From positions 1,922,001-1,986,000 of the forward strand of contig NZ_CP019431.1 of the NCBI RefSeq assembly GCF_009866765.1: 64,000 nt of DNA. The letters run 5' to 3'. A model generated the notes under the pieces. The model was not told the DNA's origin, did not search any database, and saw only the letters and a program-made list of their open reading frames with translations. The stretch comes from Pseudomonas sp. S35 (GTDB lineage: Bacteria > Pseudomonadota > Gammaproteobacteria > Pseudomonadales > Pseudomonadaceae). A program made the position numbers and the translations under genes. Shown piece after piece: positions 7,781-16,235 of the stretch (position 1 is its first letter; each line of letters opens with the position of its first letter).

Positions 7781-8983
7781 ATGGCTATGATGCTTTTACG
7801 TACCCTTGTTCTTGAACGCGCTGGCGTGGATGCCCCGGTCAACGGTGCATTGTTGTGTGGCTTTGCCATCCCCCAAATCATGTCTAACTTTCTTGTCTAC
7901 AGCCTTGATGAGGAGGCGGAACCCGGCAGTTCCCGGGTATATGTCGCCGCATTGCGTAAGAAACTTGATCGGTACTTTTTGAGCGCCGTGGACGCTCAAG
8001 AAGAACTTCAAGTTGCGATGCGGGTATTTAAGCAAATACTGATGCTGGCAGCTTCCGGCGCCAAGCCCGGCAGTGTTACCGATAGCCAGATTCCTTATCA
8101 TTTTGTCGATTTGAAAGGCTGCAAGTTGCCGCCAGCCCGGCCTGAAGATCATCATTCTGTGGTCATCAAGAAAGCCTTGGTGATGAAGGTGATTACGCTA
8201 GGGACTTCTGCTCCCGTGTCGCCGGCTTTGGAAAGCGCTACGTTGGTCGTTCCGTCCATCCGTTTTTCCTCCCAGATGGCCTCGCCGTTCAGGGCGGCGA
8301 GTAGGCCTGAAGCGGACACGCCGCCATTGCTTGAGCAACTGGTTGAACCGCAACTGCCGCCACAACTGCCGCCACAACCGCAGACGCAACTGCAGGCTGA
8401 ACCGCAACCAGAGCCGCTGCCTCAGGTGTCCGTGGTTGTTGCACCTGCAAACGTTCCGCCCGTTGCTCCTGCTGTCGACGAAAGGCCGGCGCTGTGCGTT
8501 CAGACGGAGCAACACTCGTTGTTTGAGGTGGATAGCACACTGAACAATCTGGCACGTGTCTCCCATGAGCTGACACAGCAAAAGCTGGCTGTGCTCAAGC
8601 AGGCGGAGTCCCTTGAGCAGTGGCATGTGCAACTGCAACAGGGCCATGCTGAGCTTGATGAAAAACGCCAGGAACTGGTTGATCGGACCTTGGAAAAGGA
8701 GGCCACCCTGCAGCTAAGAGTCCAGGCGCTGGAAGGTCGTGAAGCACAGGTGGTAAGTGCTATGGCCGCTCAGCAGCACGAGCAGCATCAACTGGATGAA
8801 CGCGCCCAGGCTCTTGAAAAACGAATCAGCCATGCACAGAGTCAGGAATTGCAGGTGCTTCAGAAAAAGGAGGTGTTGGCTGCCATGCTTGCGCATTTGC
8901 CGGGCCTGCGGCAGAACCTGCAGACAATGCTCATCGAACTGGATCAGACTCTGGATAGTCTTGCCGATACCGAGCAAGCATAG
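7781..8983 (+). CDS. Unrecognised protein: N-terminal domain, Pro/Gln linker, coiled coil
   Basis: A 400-residue protein of no family I can name. Residues 1-155 look globular (MLLRTLVLERAGVDAPVNG, then PGSSRVYVAALRKKLDRYF). Residues about 185-240 are rich in proline and glutamine (repeats of PQLPPQ, QPQTQLQAEPQPEP). Residues about 250-375 form a long heptad-type coiled coil rich in Q, E, L and A. There is no signal peptide or membrane helix, so it is probably cytoplasmic. Starts at 7781, 7787 and 7790 are all possible; GAGG at 7773-7776 gives normal spacing to 7787 or 7790. It faces away from the ABC genes and shares their promoter region. Confidence 0.7.
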   Translation: MAMMLLRTLVLERAGVDAPVNGALLCGFAIPQIMSNFLVYSLDEEAEPGSSRVYVAALRKKLDRYFLSAVDAQEELQVAMRVFKQILMLAASGAKPGSVTDSQIPYHFVDLKGCKLPPARPEDHHSVVIKKALVMKVITLGTSAPVSPALESATLVVPSIRFSSQMASPFRAASRPEADTPPLLEQLVEPQLPPQLPPQPQTQLQAEPQPEPLPQVSVVVAPANVPPVAPAVDERPALCVQTEQHSLFEVDSTLNNLARVSHELTQQKLAVLKQAESLEQWHVQLQQGHAELDEKRQELVDRTLEKEATLQLRVQALEGREAQVVSAMAAQQHEQHQLDERAQALEKRISHAQSQELQVLQKKEVLAAMLAHLPGLRQNLQTMLIELDQTLDSLADTEQA

Positions 8984-9138
8984 GCTCGCGCTGATCTTTG
9001 GCGTTTCGTTTGACGCAAGGTGCCACTGGGTCTGGCTACTTTCCCGCGTTCATTTATCATCAGTTGCTATTCGTCGACGCCTGGCCTTGGTGCTGCGGTG
9101 TATTGGAACCAATGGGCATTTGCTGGGGATGTACGCGT

Positions 9139-9612
9139 TTGAGTACCAAGCTGATTACCAAAGAAGGTCATGAAGCGCTGAAGAAAGAGCTGGATTACCT
9201 GTGGCGAGAAAAACGCCCGGATACCACACGCAAGGTGACATGGGCTGCTTCTCTGGGGGATCGCAGCGAAAACGCGGATTACCAGTACAACAAGAAGCTG
9301 CTGCGTGAGATCGACCGGCGGGTGCGCTACCTGCGCAAACGCTTGGAAGACATGCGGGTAGTGGAGTACATGCCCGAGCAGGAAGGAAAGGTGTTTTTCG
9401 GGGCTTGGGTTGATATTGAAAACGAGCAGGGTGAGACCAAGCGTTTTCGCATCGTTGGCTATGACGAGATCTACGAGCGGATGGACTACATCTCCATCGA
9501 TTCACCGATGGCCCGTGCGCTGTTGCGCAAGGAAGTCGACGATGAGGCTATCGTGCAGACCCCCAACGGCGAGGTGTGCTGGTGGATCACGGCTATCGAG
9601 TACGTGAAGTAG
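9139..9612 (+). CDS. greB: Transcription elongation factor GreB
   Basis: A 157-residue transcript-cleavage factor that rescues backtracked RNA polymerase. The N-terminal coiled coil carries the acidic tip in SLGDRSENADYQYNKK, and the C-terminal globular domain reads VEYMPEQEGKVFFGAWVDIEN. The DYISIDSPMARALLRKEVDDEA end is typical for GreB. The chosen start is TTG at 9139 (STKLITKEGHEALKKELDYL), preceded by GGGGAT; this gives the standard GreB length. Upstream in-frame codons would add an unlikely cysteine- and tryptophan-rich tail of 47 residues. Confidence 0.93.
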   Translation: MSTKLITKEGHEALKKELDYLWREKRPDTTRKVTWAASLGDRSENADYQYNKKLLREIDRRVRYLRKRLEDMRVVEYMPEQEGKVFFGAWVDIENEQGETKRFRIVGYDEIYERMDYISIDSPMARALLRKEVDDEAIVQTPNGEVCWWITAIEYVK

Positions 9613-9618
9613 ACCGTG

Positions 9619-9650
9619 ATGGCCCGCATTCCATGAAGCGTGCGGGCCAT
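9619..9650. terminator. Terminator hairpin between convergent greB and ybbP-like genes
   Basis: ATGGCCCGCA (9619-9628) pairs with TGCGGGCCAT (9641-9650) as a perfect 10-base stem with a 12-base loop. Outer bases AGACC and GGTCT extend the pairing, and TTTC follows on the plus strand. It sits between the two convergent stops and can serve both genes. Confidence 0.75.
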
Positions 9651-9657
9651 TGGTCTT

Positions 9658-12171
9658 TCAGCCTTCGCGCAATACCGTCAGAGGGCTCGCATTCAGCGCT
9701 CGGCGCGTACCGAAAACCCCGGCCCCGCCGATCAATATTGCCCCGATCACCGGCAGCAGTAATAGCCACGGGTGCGGGTGCCACACCAGATCGAAGGCAT
9801 AGCGATAGAGCGCCCATGTGACCAGTTCGGTGCCCAGTGCGGCCAGTAGGCCGCTGACCGCGCCCAGCAGGCCGAACTCGATGCGCCGTGCCTTGACCAG
9901 CAATTTGCGTTCCGCGCCCAATGCTCGCAGCAGCGCGCCTTGGCGGATACGCTCATCCAGGGTGGCCTGCAAGCCGGAGAAGAGCACCGCCATCCCCGCC
10001 GCCAGCACAAACAACAGCACGTATTCCACGGCCAGGGTCACTTGGGCGAGGATGCTTCGCAACTGCTCCAGCAGCGCCTCGACCTGTAGGATTGTGACTG
10101 CCGGGAAGGCCCGGGCCAGATCGACGATCTGTTGGTCATGACCGGGTGCCAGGTAGAAGCTGGTCAGGTAGGTGGTCGGTAGGTCCTTCAGGGTGCCTGG
10201 CTGGAAGATCATGAAAAAGTTGGGCTGGAAATTATCCCAATTGATGGTGCGCAGGCTCGTCACCCGCGCCTCACGACTTTCCCCACCCACGGTGAATACC
10301 AGGTGGTCGTCCAGCTTGAGTTTGAGGCTTTGCGCAACCTTGGCCTCTACAGAGACACCTGGAGTTCCATCGGTGGGTTGTTGTGACCACCACGAGCCTG
10401 CGGTCAGGGCATTGCCCGGCGGTAGATCGGCAGCCCAGGTCAGGCTCAGGTCACGCTGCACCGCACGGTCACCACTGGAGTCCTTGCTGACAATCTCTTG
10501 CACCGGTTCGCCATTGATGCTGATCAGACGGCCAGGCACCACCGGGTACAACGGCGCGGATTGCGCCTGTACGTCCAGGAGGCGAGCACCAAAGGCGTCT
10601 TTGTCGGCCGGCAGGATATTCAGGGCGAAATAATTGGGCGCATCCTTGGGCAGTTGGTTTTGCCAGGTGTCGAGCAGTTCGCCACGCAGCAGTGCGATCA
10701 AGCCCATGGACAATAGGATCAAACCAAACGCCAGCGACTGGCCGGCAGCAGCCAAGGGGTGACGCAGCAGTTGCCCCAGGCCCAGGCGCCAAGGCAGGGA
10801 TGCACGGGCCAGCAGGCGTCGCAGGCTTTGCAACAGCAGCAGAAGCAGGCCACCCAGCACCAGCGCCGCTAACACGCCTCCCCCCAGCAGGGCGAAGGTC
10901 AGCACCAGGTCGAGGCTCAGGCGCCACATAATCAGGCCCAGGGCGAGCAGCGCTGCGCCGTAGACCATCCAGGTGCTGGACGGGATGGGCAGCAAATCGC
11001 GCCGCAGTACTCGCAGCGGCGGTACCCTGCCCAGCGCGGCCAGCGGCGGTAGGGCGAAGCCTGCGAGCGCCACCAGCCCGGTGCCGATCCCTGCAGCGGC
11101 GGGCAGCAGGCCGCCGGGCGGAACGTCCGCGGGCAGCAAATCGTGCAGGAAATAAAACAGACCAAATTGCGCGAGCCAACCGAGCAAGGCGCCGGCCAGG
11201 CTGGCCAGCAGGCCGAGTACGCTCAATTGCAGGCTGAACAGCAACATGGCTTCACGTCGCGACAACCCCAGGCAACGCAGCAGCGCACTGGCGTCGAACC
11301 GTCGGGTGGCGAAGCGGTTGGCCGACAACGCCACGGCCACACCCGCCAGCAACACGGCAACCAGGCTGGCCATGTTCAGGTAGCGCTCTGCTTTGCCGAG
11401 CGCGCCGCCGATTTGTTGGTTGCCATCCCGTGAGTCCTGCAGGCGCTGGTTGGCAGCGAGTCCTGGCTTGATGAGGTCACGATAGGTGTGCAGCACAGTG
11501 CTGTCCTGCGGCCCGCGCCACAGTTCGCGGAAACTGACGCGGCTGCCTGGCTGGACCACGCCGGTGGCGTCCAGGTCTGCCAGGTTGATCATCACTCGGG
11601 GCGTGAGGCTGTAGAAGTTGCCGGCGCGGTCGGGCTCATAGGTGAGCACGCGGGCCAGGCGCAGGGTCTTCATGCCCACATCGATGCTGTCGCCGATTTT
11701 GAGATCCAGTGCCGTCAGCAGTCTCGCCTCCACCCAGGCTTCACCGGGTTTCGGGCCGCCGCCCGCGGCTTCATCGCCAAAGGGTGCAGCAGTGCTCTTC
11801 AGTTCGCCCCGCAGTGGGTACTGCTCGTTGACTGCCTTGATGCTGGAGAGTTGGATGCCGTTATCGGTGGCAATGACGCTGGAAAACTCCACCACGCTGG
11901 CATGATCCAGGCCCAGTTCAGTCCCGGATTTGATTTGTTCGGAGCGGGCTGGCGAGCTGCCCTCAAGTACCAGGTCGGCGCCCAGGAACTCAGTGGCGCG
12001 CAACAACATGGCGCCGTTAAGGCGCGCGCCGAAGTAGCCGATGGCGGTGCTGGCCGCCACGGCCACCAGCAAGGCGAAGAACAATACGCGCAATTCGCCG
12101 GCGCGGGCGTCGCGCAGTAATTGGCGCATGGCAAGGCTGAACAGGCGTAACAGCGGCAAGCGTGCCATCAA
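9658..12171 (-). CDS. ABC transporter permease, YbbP/FtsX type
   Basis: An 837-residue inner-membrane protein with an N-terminal helix ([20 protein letters not shown] then [17 protein letters not shown]), a large periplasmic MacB-like region, two FtsX modules (about residues 255-380 and 715-830) and central helices around residues 400-500. This is the ten-helix layout of the YbbP (LolCE-superfamily) permeases. Its start overlaps the stop of the ATPase gene by 4 bases (ATGA). With YbbA it is thought to act on envelope hydrophobic substrates; the actual substrate is unsettled. Complete, no odd features. Confidence 0.9.
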   Translation of the reverse strand: MMARLPLLRLFSLAMRQLLRDARAGELRVLFFALLVAVAASTAIGYFGARLNGAMLLRATEFLGADLVLEGSSPARSEQIKSGTELGLDHASVVEFSSVIATDNGIQLSSIKAVNEQYPLRGELKSTAAPFGDEAAGGGPKPGEAWVEARLLTALDLKIGDSIDVGMKTLRLARVLTYEPDRAGNFYSLTPRVMINLADLDATGVVQPGSRVSFRELWRGPQDSTVLHTYRDLIKPGLAANQRLQDSRDGNQQIGGALGKAERYLNMASLVAVLLAGVAVALSANRFATRRFDASALLRCLGLSRREAMLLFSLQLSVLGLLASLAGALLGWLAQFGLFYFLHDLLPADVPPGGLLPAAAGIGTGLVALAGFALPPLAALGRVPPLRVLRRDLLPIPSSTWMVYGAALLALGLIMWRLSLDLVLTFALLGGGVLAALVLGGLLLLLLQSLRRLLARASLPWRLGLGQLLRHPLAAAGQSLAFGLILLSMGLIALLRGELLDTWQNQLPKDAPNYFALNILPADKDAFGARLLDVQAQSAPLYPVVPGRLISINGEPVQEIVSKDSSGDRAVQRDLSLTWAADLPPGNALTAGSWWSQQPTDGTPGVSVEAKVAQSLKLKLDDHLVFTVGGESREARVTSLRTINWDNFQPNFFMIFQPGTLKDLPTTYLTSFYLAPGHDQQIVDLARAFPAVTILQVEALLEQLRSILAQVTLAVEYVLLFVLAAGMAVLFSGLQATLDERIRQGALLRALGAERKLLVKARRIEFGLLGAVSGLLAALGTELVTWALYRYAFDLVWHPHPWLLLLPVIGAILIGGAGVFGTRRALNASPLTVLREG

Positions 12172-12851
12172 GGCTCCAGGGGCGCGACCATCAGGCCGGC
12201 TTCAAGGCGGATCAGGCGTCGGCAACGATGGGCCAGGCGCTCGTCATGGGTAACCAGTACCAGGGTCGTGCCGCTCTCTTTATTGAGCTCGAACAGCAGG
12301 TCGCTGATGCGCTCGCCGGTATGGCTGTCGAGGTTGCCGGTGGGTTCATCGGCAAACAGCACGTCCGGTTCGGCGGCAAAGGCGCGGGCAATTGCCACAC
12401 GCTGCTGCTCACCACCGGAAAGCTGGCGCGGCGAGTGGGTCAGGCGCTGGCCGAGGCCCACGCGCTCCAGCAGATGTCTGGCGCGCTCGCGGGCGTCTTT
12501 GCGGCCATCCAACTCCAGCGGCAGCATGACGTTCTCCAGCGCGTTGAGGCTGTCGAGCAGTTGGAACGACTGGAACACAAAGCCCACGTGTTCGGCACGG
12601 ATACGTGCACGCTGGTCTTCGTCGAGGCGGCTGAGGGCTTGTCCGGCTAAGGTGACTTCGCCGCTGCTGGGCAGGTCGAGGCCGGCCAGCAGGCCGAGGA
12701 GGGTGGATTTGCCGGAGCCGGAGCTGCCGACGATAGCCAGGCTATCGCCCTTGTTCAGTTCCAGGCTCAGTTCGTGCAGGATAGTCAGTTCACCTTCCGC
12801 GCTGGGAACCACTTTGCTAAGGTTCCGCGCGGTGAGAATGCTTGCGCCCAT
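12168..12851 (-). CDS. ABC transporter ATP-binding protein, YbbA/LolD type
   Basis: A 227-residue ATPase with Walker A (GSSGSGKST), Q-loop (VFQSFQLL), signature ([14 protein letters not shown]), Walker B ([12 protein letters not shown]) and switch histidine (LVTHD), all intact. LolD-like features include the motif around residues 85-95. It starts at 12851 ([11 protein letters not shown]). The divergent tesA gene starts at 12862, only 11 bases away. The ybbP-ybbA-tesA arrangement is the same as in E. coli, where TesA sits divergent to ybbA. Confidence 0.93.
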   Translation of the reverse strand: MGASILTARNLSKVVPSAEGELTILHELSLELNKGDSLAIVGSSGSGKSTLLGLLAGLDLPSSGEVTLAGQALSRLDEDQRARIRAEHVGFVFQSFQLLDSLNALENVMLPLELDGRKDARERARHLLERVGLGQRLTHSPRQLSGGEQQRVAIARAFAAEPDVLFADEPTGNLDSHTGERISDLLFELNKESGTTLVLVTHDERLAHRCRRLIRLEAGLMVAPLEP

Positions 12852-12861
12852 GGAGAATCCG

Positions 12862-13467
12862 ATGCGAATGTGGTTTTTGAGTGCTGGCCTGGCCTTGATG
12901 TGCATGGCTCAGAGCGCAGCGGCGGGTACAGTCCTGATCGTTGGAGATAGTATCAGTGCCGGTTTCGGCCTGGATACCAGCAAAGGGTGGGTTGCCTTGC
13001 TGGAGCAACGGCTCAAGAAGGAAGGTTTCGACGATAAAGTGGTCAACGCTTCCATCAGTGGTGATACCAGTGCTGGAGGCCTTGCGCGGCTGCCTGCGGC
13101 GCTTGCAGAGCATAAACCTGAAGTGGTGATCATTGAGTTGGGCGGCAATGATGGCCTTCGTGGGCAGCCGCCTGCGCAATTGCAACAAAATCTTGCTTCG
13201 ATGATCGAGCGCTCTAAGGCGGTCGGTGCGAAGGTGCTGTTGCTCGGCATGCAATTGCCGCCTAACTACGGCCCGCGTTACACCAACGCCTTTGCGCAAG
13301 TTTACGGCACTCTGGCCCGGGAAAAAGACGTGCCTCTGGTGCCATTTTTCCTTGACGGCGTGGGCGGTCACCCAGAGCTGATGCAGGCCGACGGGCTGCA
13401 CCCAGCGGTCAGCGCCCAGGGCAAGTTGCTGGAAAATGTCTGGCCGGCGCTAAAACCACTGTTATGA
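12862..13467 (+). CDS. tesA: Arylesterase/lysophospholipase TesA
   Basis: A 201-residue SGNH hydrolase with signal peptide ([22 protein letters not shown]). Block I is [12 protein letters not shown] (catalytic Ser), block III is [10 protein letters not shown], and the C-terminal DGLHP supplies the Asp-His pair. It acts in the periplasm on thioesters and lysophospholipids. ATG 12862 is preferred over 12850 because GGAG (12852-12855) then has normal spacing. That ribosome site falls at the start codon of the divergent ybbA gene. Confidence 0.94.
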   Translation: MRMWFLSAGLALMCMAQSAAAGTVLIVGDSISAGFGLDTSKGWVALLEQRLKKEGFDDKVVNASISGDTSAGGLARLPAALAEHKPEVVIIELGGNDGLRGQPPAQLQQNLASMIERSKAVGAKVLLLGMQLPPNYGPRYTNAFAQVYGTLAREKDVPLVPFFLDGVGGHPELMQADGLHPAVSAQGKLLENVWPALKPLL

Positions 13468-13525
13468 CGCTTTTCTAGCGGCAGGCTTTCGGCTAAGGTG
13501 GCGCCCCCCCGATCTGGAGCCCCCG

Positions 13526-13819
13526 ATGTCGCGTCCTGCCTGGTCCCTGTTTAACTACCAACTGATCGAGCCGGACGAGCAGCTGGATCTGTTCGCCTGC
13601 CAGGAAGTGCGGGTGCATCTGGTGGCGCGTCAACTGGAGTTGGGCGGCTCCATCGATCGCACGTTGTGCGGCACGTTACTGCCCGCGCAACCTCGCTGGT
13701 CGCGGGTCGACCGTTCGATTTTCCAGGACCAGCGGCTGTGCCCCTTGTGCCGGGCCATCCTTGAGTCCCAGAAGCGCGGTACGCCGCCGATCTGGCCGGA
13801 GTTGCGTTTCGAGCTATAG
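13526..13819 (+). CDS. Conserved hypothetical protein with CxxC
   Basis: A 97-residue protein (MSRPAWSLFNYQLIEPDEQL) with cysteines at LFACQEV, RTLCGTL and a LCPLC pair near residues 71-75. No known domain is recognised. The cysteine set could bind a metal or form a disulfide, but one pair plus two single cysteines is not diagnostic. GGAG about 8 bases before the ATG supports the start. It lies between tesA and the L,D-transpeptidase gene, in the same order as in P. aeruginosa as far as I remember. Confidence 0.75.
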   Translation: MSRPAWSLFNYQLIEPDEQLDLFACQEVRVHLVARQLELGGSIDRTLCGTLLPAQPRWSRVDRSIFQDQRLCPLCRAILESQKRGTPPIWPELRFEL

Positions 13820-13823
13820 AAGC

Positions 13824-13876
13824 AGCTGCAAGCTTCAAGCGATAAGCTGTAAGCTAGTGGCTGAAGGCTTGCAGCT
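13824..13876. repeat. Intergenic inverted repeat (AGCTGCAAGC type)
   Basis: AGCTGCAAGC (13824-13833) is the exact reverse complement of GCTTGCAGCT (13867-13876). Between them are further variants (AAGCGATAAGCTGTAAGC). Such AGCTGCAAGCT elements are dispersed between genes in Pseudomonas genomes. This copy sits between the stop of the CxxC protein and the L,D-transpeptidase gene, with no T tract to suggest a classic terminator. Confidence 0.6.
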
Positions 13877-13923
13877 TGCGGCTCGCCTTTAACCTACCCG
13901 TCGTTCTGCGAAGGATTTTCCGG

Positions 13924-14892
13924 ATGTTGTCGCGCCTCTCCGTCGTCACCTGCTGCCTGTCTCTTGCTGCACTCTGTGCGGCTGGTTCTGCGTCAGCCTT
14001 GCAGTTGCCCTTGCCGCCGCCGGGTGAAGATATTGTCGGCCAGGTCCAGGTGATCAAGGCCAAGTACGAAGACACCTTTGCCGACTTGGGGACCACCTAC
14101 GACCTGGGCTACTCGGAGATGGTCGCGGCCAATCCGGGCGTCGATGCCTGGCTGCCGGGGGCGGGTACCGACATCGTGCTGCCGACGCGTTTCATCCTGC
14201 CGCCAGGCCCACGCGAAGGCATCGTGATCAACCTGGCGGAGTACCGGCTCTACTACTTCCCCAAGGGGCAGAATGTCGTCTACACCTTCCCGCTAGGGAT
14301 TGGTCGTGAAGGCTGGGGCTCGCCGATTGCCCACACCAGCATCATCGCCAAGACGCCGAACCCCACCTGGACGCCGCCCGCATCGATCAAGGCCGAGCAC
14401 GCCGCCAATGGCGACCCCTTGCCCAATGTGGTGCCTGCCGGCCCGAACAACCCTTTGGGGCCGTTCAAGTTCACCCTGGGTACACCGGGTTATCTGATCC
14501 ACGGTTCCAACATGAAGTTCGGCATTGGCACGCGCACCAGTCACGGTTGCTTCCGCATGTTCAACAATAACGTGCTGGAAATGGCCGGCATGGTGCCGGT
14601 GGGCACCTCGGTGCGCATCATCAACGATGCCTATAAGTTCGGCAGCAGCGGCGGCAAGGTGTACTTGGAAGCGCATACGCCATTGAACGACGACGGTACG
14701 CCGTCCGTGGTCGACAAGCACACGGCGGTGATCAACGCTTTGCTCAAGCGTGAAGACCTAGCCAATAAACTGCGGGTCAATTGGGACCAAGTGCGTGACG
14801 TAGTGGCTGCTGAAGATGGCTTGCCCACCGAAATCGGCGTGCCCGGTTCCGCACCCATAGCCTCCAGTGCGCCAATCGATCTGCAACAGTAG
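13924..14892 (+). CDS. L,D-transpeptidase (YkuD family)
   Basis: A 322-residue periplasmic protein with signal peptide (MLSRLSVVTCCLSLAALCAAGSASA), a LysM-like peptidoglycan-binding region (about residues 40-95, VIKAKYEDTFADLGTTYDLGYSEMVAANPG) and a YkuD catalytic domain. The catalytic motif is YLIHGSN...TRTSHGCFRM (Cys near residue 217). Homologues crosslink peptidoglycan 3-3 or attach Braun-type lipoproteins. Its position beside oprI, the Lpp homologue, fits the second role, which is inference. AAGGA nine bases upstream supports ATG 13924. Confidence 0.93.
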   Translation: MLSRLSVVTCCLSLAALCAAGSASALQLPLPPPGEDIVGQVQVIKAKYEDTFADLGTTYDLGYSEMVAANPGVDAWLPGAGTDIVLPTRFILPPGPREGIVINLAEYRLYYFPKGQNVVYTFPLGIGREGWGSPIAHTSIIAKTPNPTWTPPASIKAEHAANGDPLPNVVPAGPNNPLGPFKFTLGTPGYLIHGSNMKFGIGTRTSHGCFRMFNNNVLEMAGMVPVGTSVRIINDAYKFGSSGGKVYLEAHTPLNDDGTPSVVDKHTAVINALLKREDLANKLRVNWDQVRDVVAAEDGLPTEIGVPGSAPIASSAPIDLQQ

Positions 14893-14904
14893 GCCTGTTC
14901 GATC

Positions 14905-14942
14905 AAAAGCCCGCCATGGCCTTGCGCTGCGGCGGGTTTTTT
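14905..14942 (+). terminator. Intrinsic terminator of the L,D-transpeptidase gene
   Basis: AAAAGCCCGCC pairs with GGCGGGTTTTTT across a 15-base loop; the T tract follows directly. It lies between the convergent L,D-transpeptidase and oprI genes and serves the plus strand. Confidence 0.8.
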
Positions 14943-14975
14943 ATTGCCTGGGCTTGAGCTGTGAATCGCAGGCAA

Positions 14976-15006
14976 TAAAAAAGCCGATCCATAAATGGAT
15001 CGGCTT
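14976..15006 (-). terminator. Intrinsic terminator of oprI
   Basis: AAGCCGATCC (14981-14990) pairs perfectly with GGATCGGCTT (14997-15006) around ATAAAT. On the minus strand the stem is followed by a T run (plus-strand A run from 14977), as expected for oprI, whose stop is 21 bases away. Confidence 0.9.
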
Positions 15007-15027
15007 GATAACAATCCCGAGGGATTA

Positions 15028-15279
15028 TTACTTGCGGCTAGCTTTTTCAAGCATACGCAGAGCGCGCTCGTTAGCTTCGTCAGCAGTCTGTTGTGCTTTT
15101 TGAGCAGCAGCCAGAGCTTCATCAGCTTTACGGTAGGCTTCGTCTGCACGGGCCTGGGAGCGAGCTGCTGCGTCTTCAGTTGCAGTCAGACGAGCTTCGG
15201 TTTCTTTGGAGACGCTGCTGCAACCGGTAGCCAGAACTGCGGCCAGAGCCAGAGCAGAGAATTTCAGAACGTTGTTCAT
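15028..15279 (-). CDS. oprI: Major outer membrane lipoprotein OprI
   Basis: An 83-residue Lpp-type lipoprotein. The signal peptide ends in the lipobox LATGC (Cys near residue 20), followed by an alanine-rich heptad coiled coil (residues about 27-78) and a C-terminal RK ending in Lys, the residue attached to peptidoglycan in Lpp. Family length is 83. The start is ATG 15279 ([19 protein letters not shown]); an extra upstream ATG would add MKGNT. AGGGGAA upstream gives a strong ribosome site. Expected to be among the most abundant proteins. Confidence 0.97.
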   Translation of the reverse strand: MNNVLKFSALALAAVLATGCSSVSKETEARLTATEDAAARSQARADEAYRKADEALAAAQKAQQTADEANERALRMLEKASRK

Positions 15280-15346
15280 CGTGTTCCCCTTCAAGGACTT
15301 TCTATTAAATGGCTACTTTCTCAGAGTGAGCTAATAGCCGGCGTAC

Positions 15347-15374
15347 ATACTACCCATTACTTGTAGTAAGTAAA
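15347..15374 (-). promoter_or_regulatory. Candidate oprI promoter
   Basis: On the minus strand TTTACT (15369-15374) and TAGTAT (15347-15352) are 16 bases apart, about 70 bases before the oprI start. The match to sigma-70 consensus is moderate. Confidence 0.4.
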
Positions 15375-15383
15375 CTGACGTAG

Positions 15384-15890
15384 CGCAAGAAGCAAAAAAA
15401 AATCTCGTGCCGAATCTATTTTGGCTAATCTTTTGGAGGTTTGTATAAAAAGCGTCCATTTTTTTCATTAGGGTGAATATTGGATCCAGGCTGAAAGGGC
15501 CGGCCAGCATGTGTTGGGTCGCGAAAACAGATGAAGGTTTATATATCCGGGCCGACACTTTCGTTGCCTTTGGCGTTGCTTGGCCTGGCATCTTTTACCC
15601 ATGTAGAGGTGACTTTAAGAGCGCCTGTTCGTCTCAAGCTTCAACTGCCGGCAATGTTCAGGCTTTCGATCAGTGATGGGTCGAGGCCGTTTCTATATCC
15701 ACCAGCGGCAGGGGATGACGAGTGCGCCTTGAGCAATTGCAGGATTGGTGCCTACTATTCCCCACGTGCTGGTTGTGAGCGCTCAAGGATTTCTCGTTGT
15801 CGGAACCGGCACGGGGTGGCGTAGATGTTCCTTCGCCGGAAAAACATCGGTAAGGTAGGGGTCAGAAACCAAGACCCGCGAGGAGTAGTG
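15384..15890. other. Gene-poor interval between oprI and a GNAT gene
   Basis: About 500 bases with no convincing gene. An open frame at 15531-15824 lacks a ribosome site, has a low-complexity, arginine- and cysteine-rich end and no recognisable domain, so I do not call it. The A-rich tract at 15388-15402 and AGGAGTAG at 15881 (ribosome site of the next gene) are the only clear signals. It could hold a small RNA or the remains of a lost gene. Confidence 0.5.
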
Positions 15891-16172
15891 ATGAGCGAGG
15901 CGTTGTCCATCCACCATGACCAGGCTGGTCATCAGTTCGAGACCAATGTGGACGGTCATCGTGCCTATCTGACCTATATGGACCTCGGGAAGCAGACCCT
16001 GGATATCTATCGGACCTTCGTGCCCAATGCGTTGCGCGGTCGTGGCATTGCGGCGGCGTTGACCGAAGAGGCCCTTAAGTTTGCCGAAGAGGCGGGCTAT
16101 ACGGTGATCCCGTCCTGCTCCTACGTGGAGCGCTACATGGAGCGTCATCAGCGCCATGCCGCAAAGCTCTGA
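15891..16172 (+). CDS. GNAT family N-acetyltransferase (YidJ-like, small)
   Basis: A 93-residue minimal GCN5-type fold of the COG2388 class. YLTYMDLGKQTLDIYRTFVPNALRGRGIAAALTEEAL contains the acetyl-CoA loop RGRGIAAAL, followed by AEEAGYTVIPSCSYVERYMERH. These small proteins are common in bacteria and their substrate is unknown. The start is ATG 15891, preceded by AGGAGTAGTG; an upstream ATG at 15825 would add 22 residues without a ribosome site. Confidence 0.88.
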   Translation: MSEALSIHHDQAGHQFETNVDGHRAYLTYMDLGKQTLDIYRTFVPNALRGRGIAAALTEEALKFAEEAGYTVIPSCSYVERYMERHQRHAAKL

Positions 16173-16190
16173 GTGATCAGTAGACAATAG

Positions 16191-16217
16191 AAAACGCCGG
16201 GCTTAGCCCGGCGTTTT
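16191..16217. terminator. Bidirectional terminator between GNAT and aroF-type genes
   Basis: AAAACGCCGGGC (16191-16202) pairs perfectly with GCCCGGCGTTTT (16206-16217) around TTA. A run on one side and T run on the other allow use in both directions between convergent genes. Confidence 0.9.
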
Positions 16218-16235
16218 TGTGTGCGCAGTTCAGGT

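Noticed and set aside
15531..15824. Open frame in the oprI-GNAT gap
   Set aside because: No ribosome site, odd composition and no recognised family.
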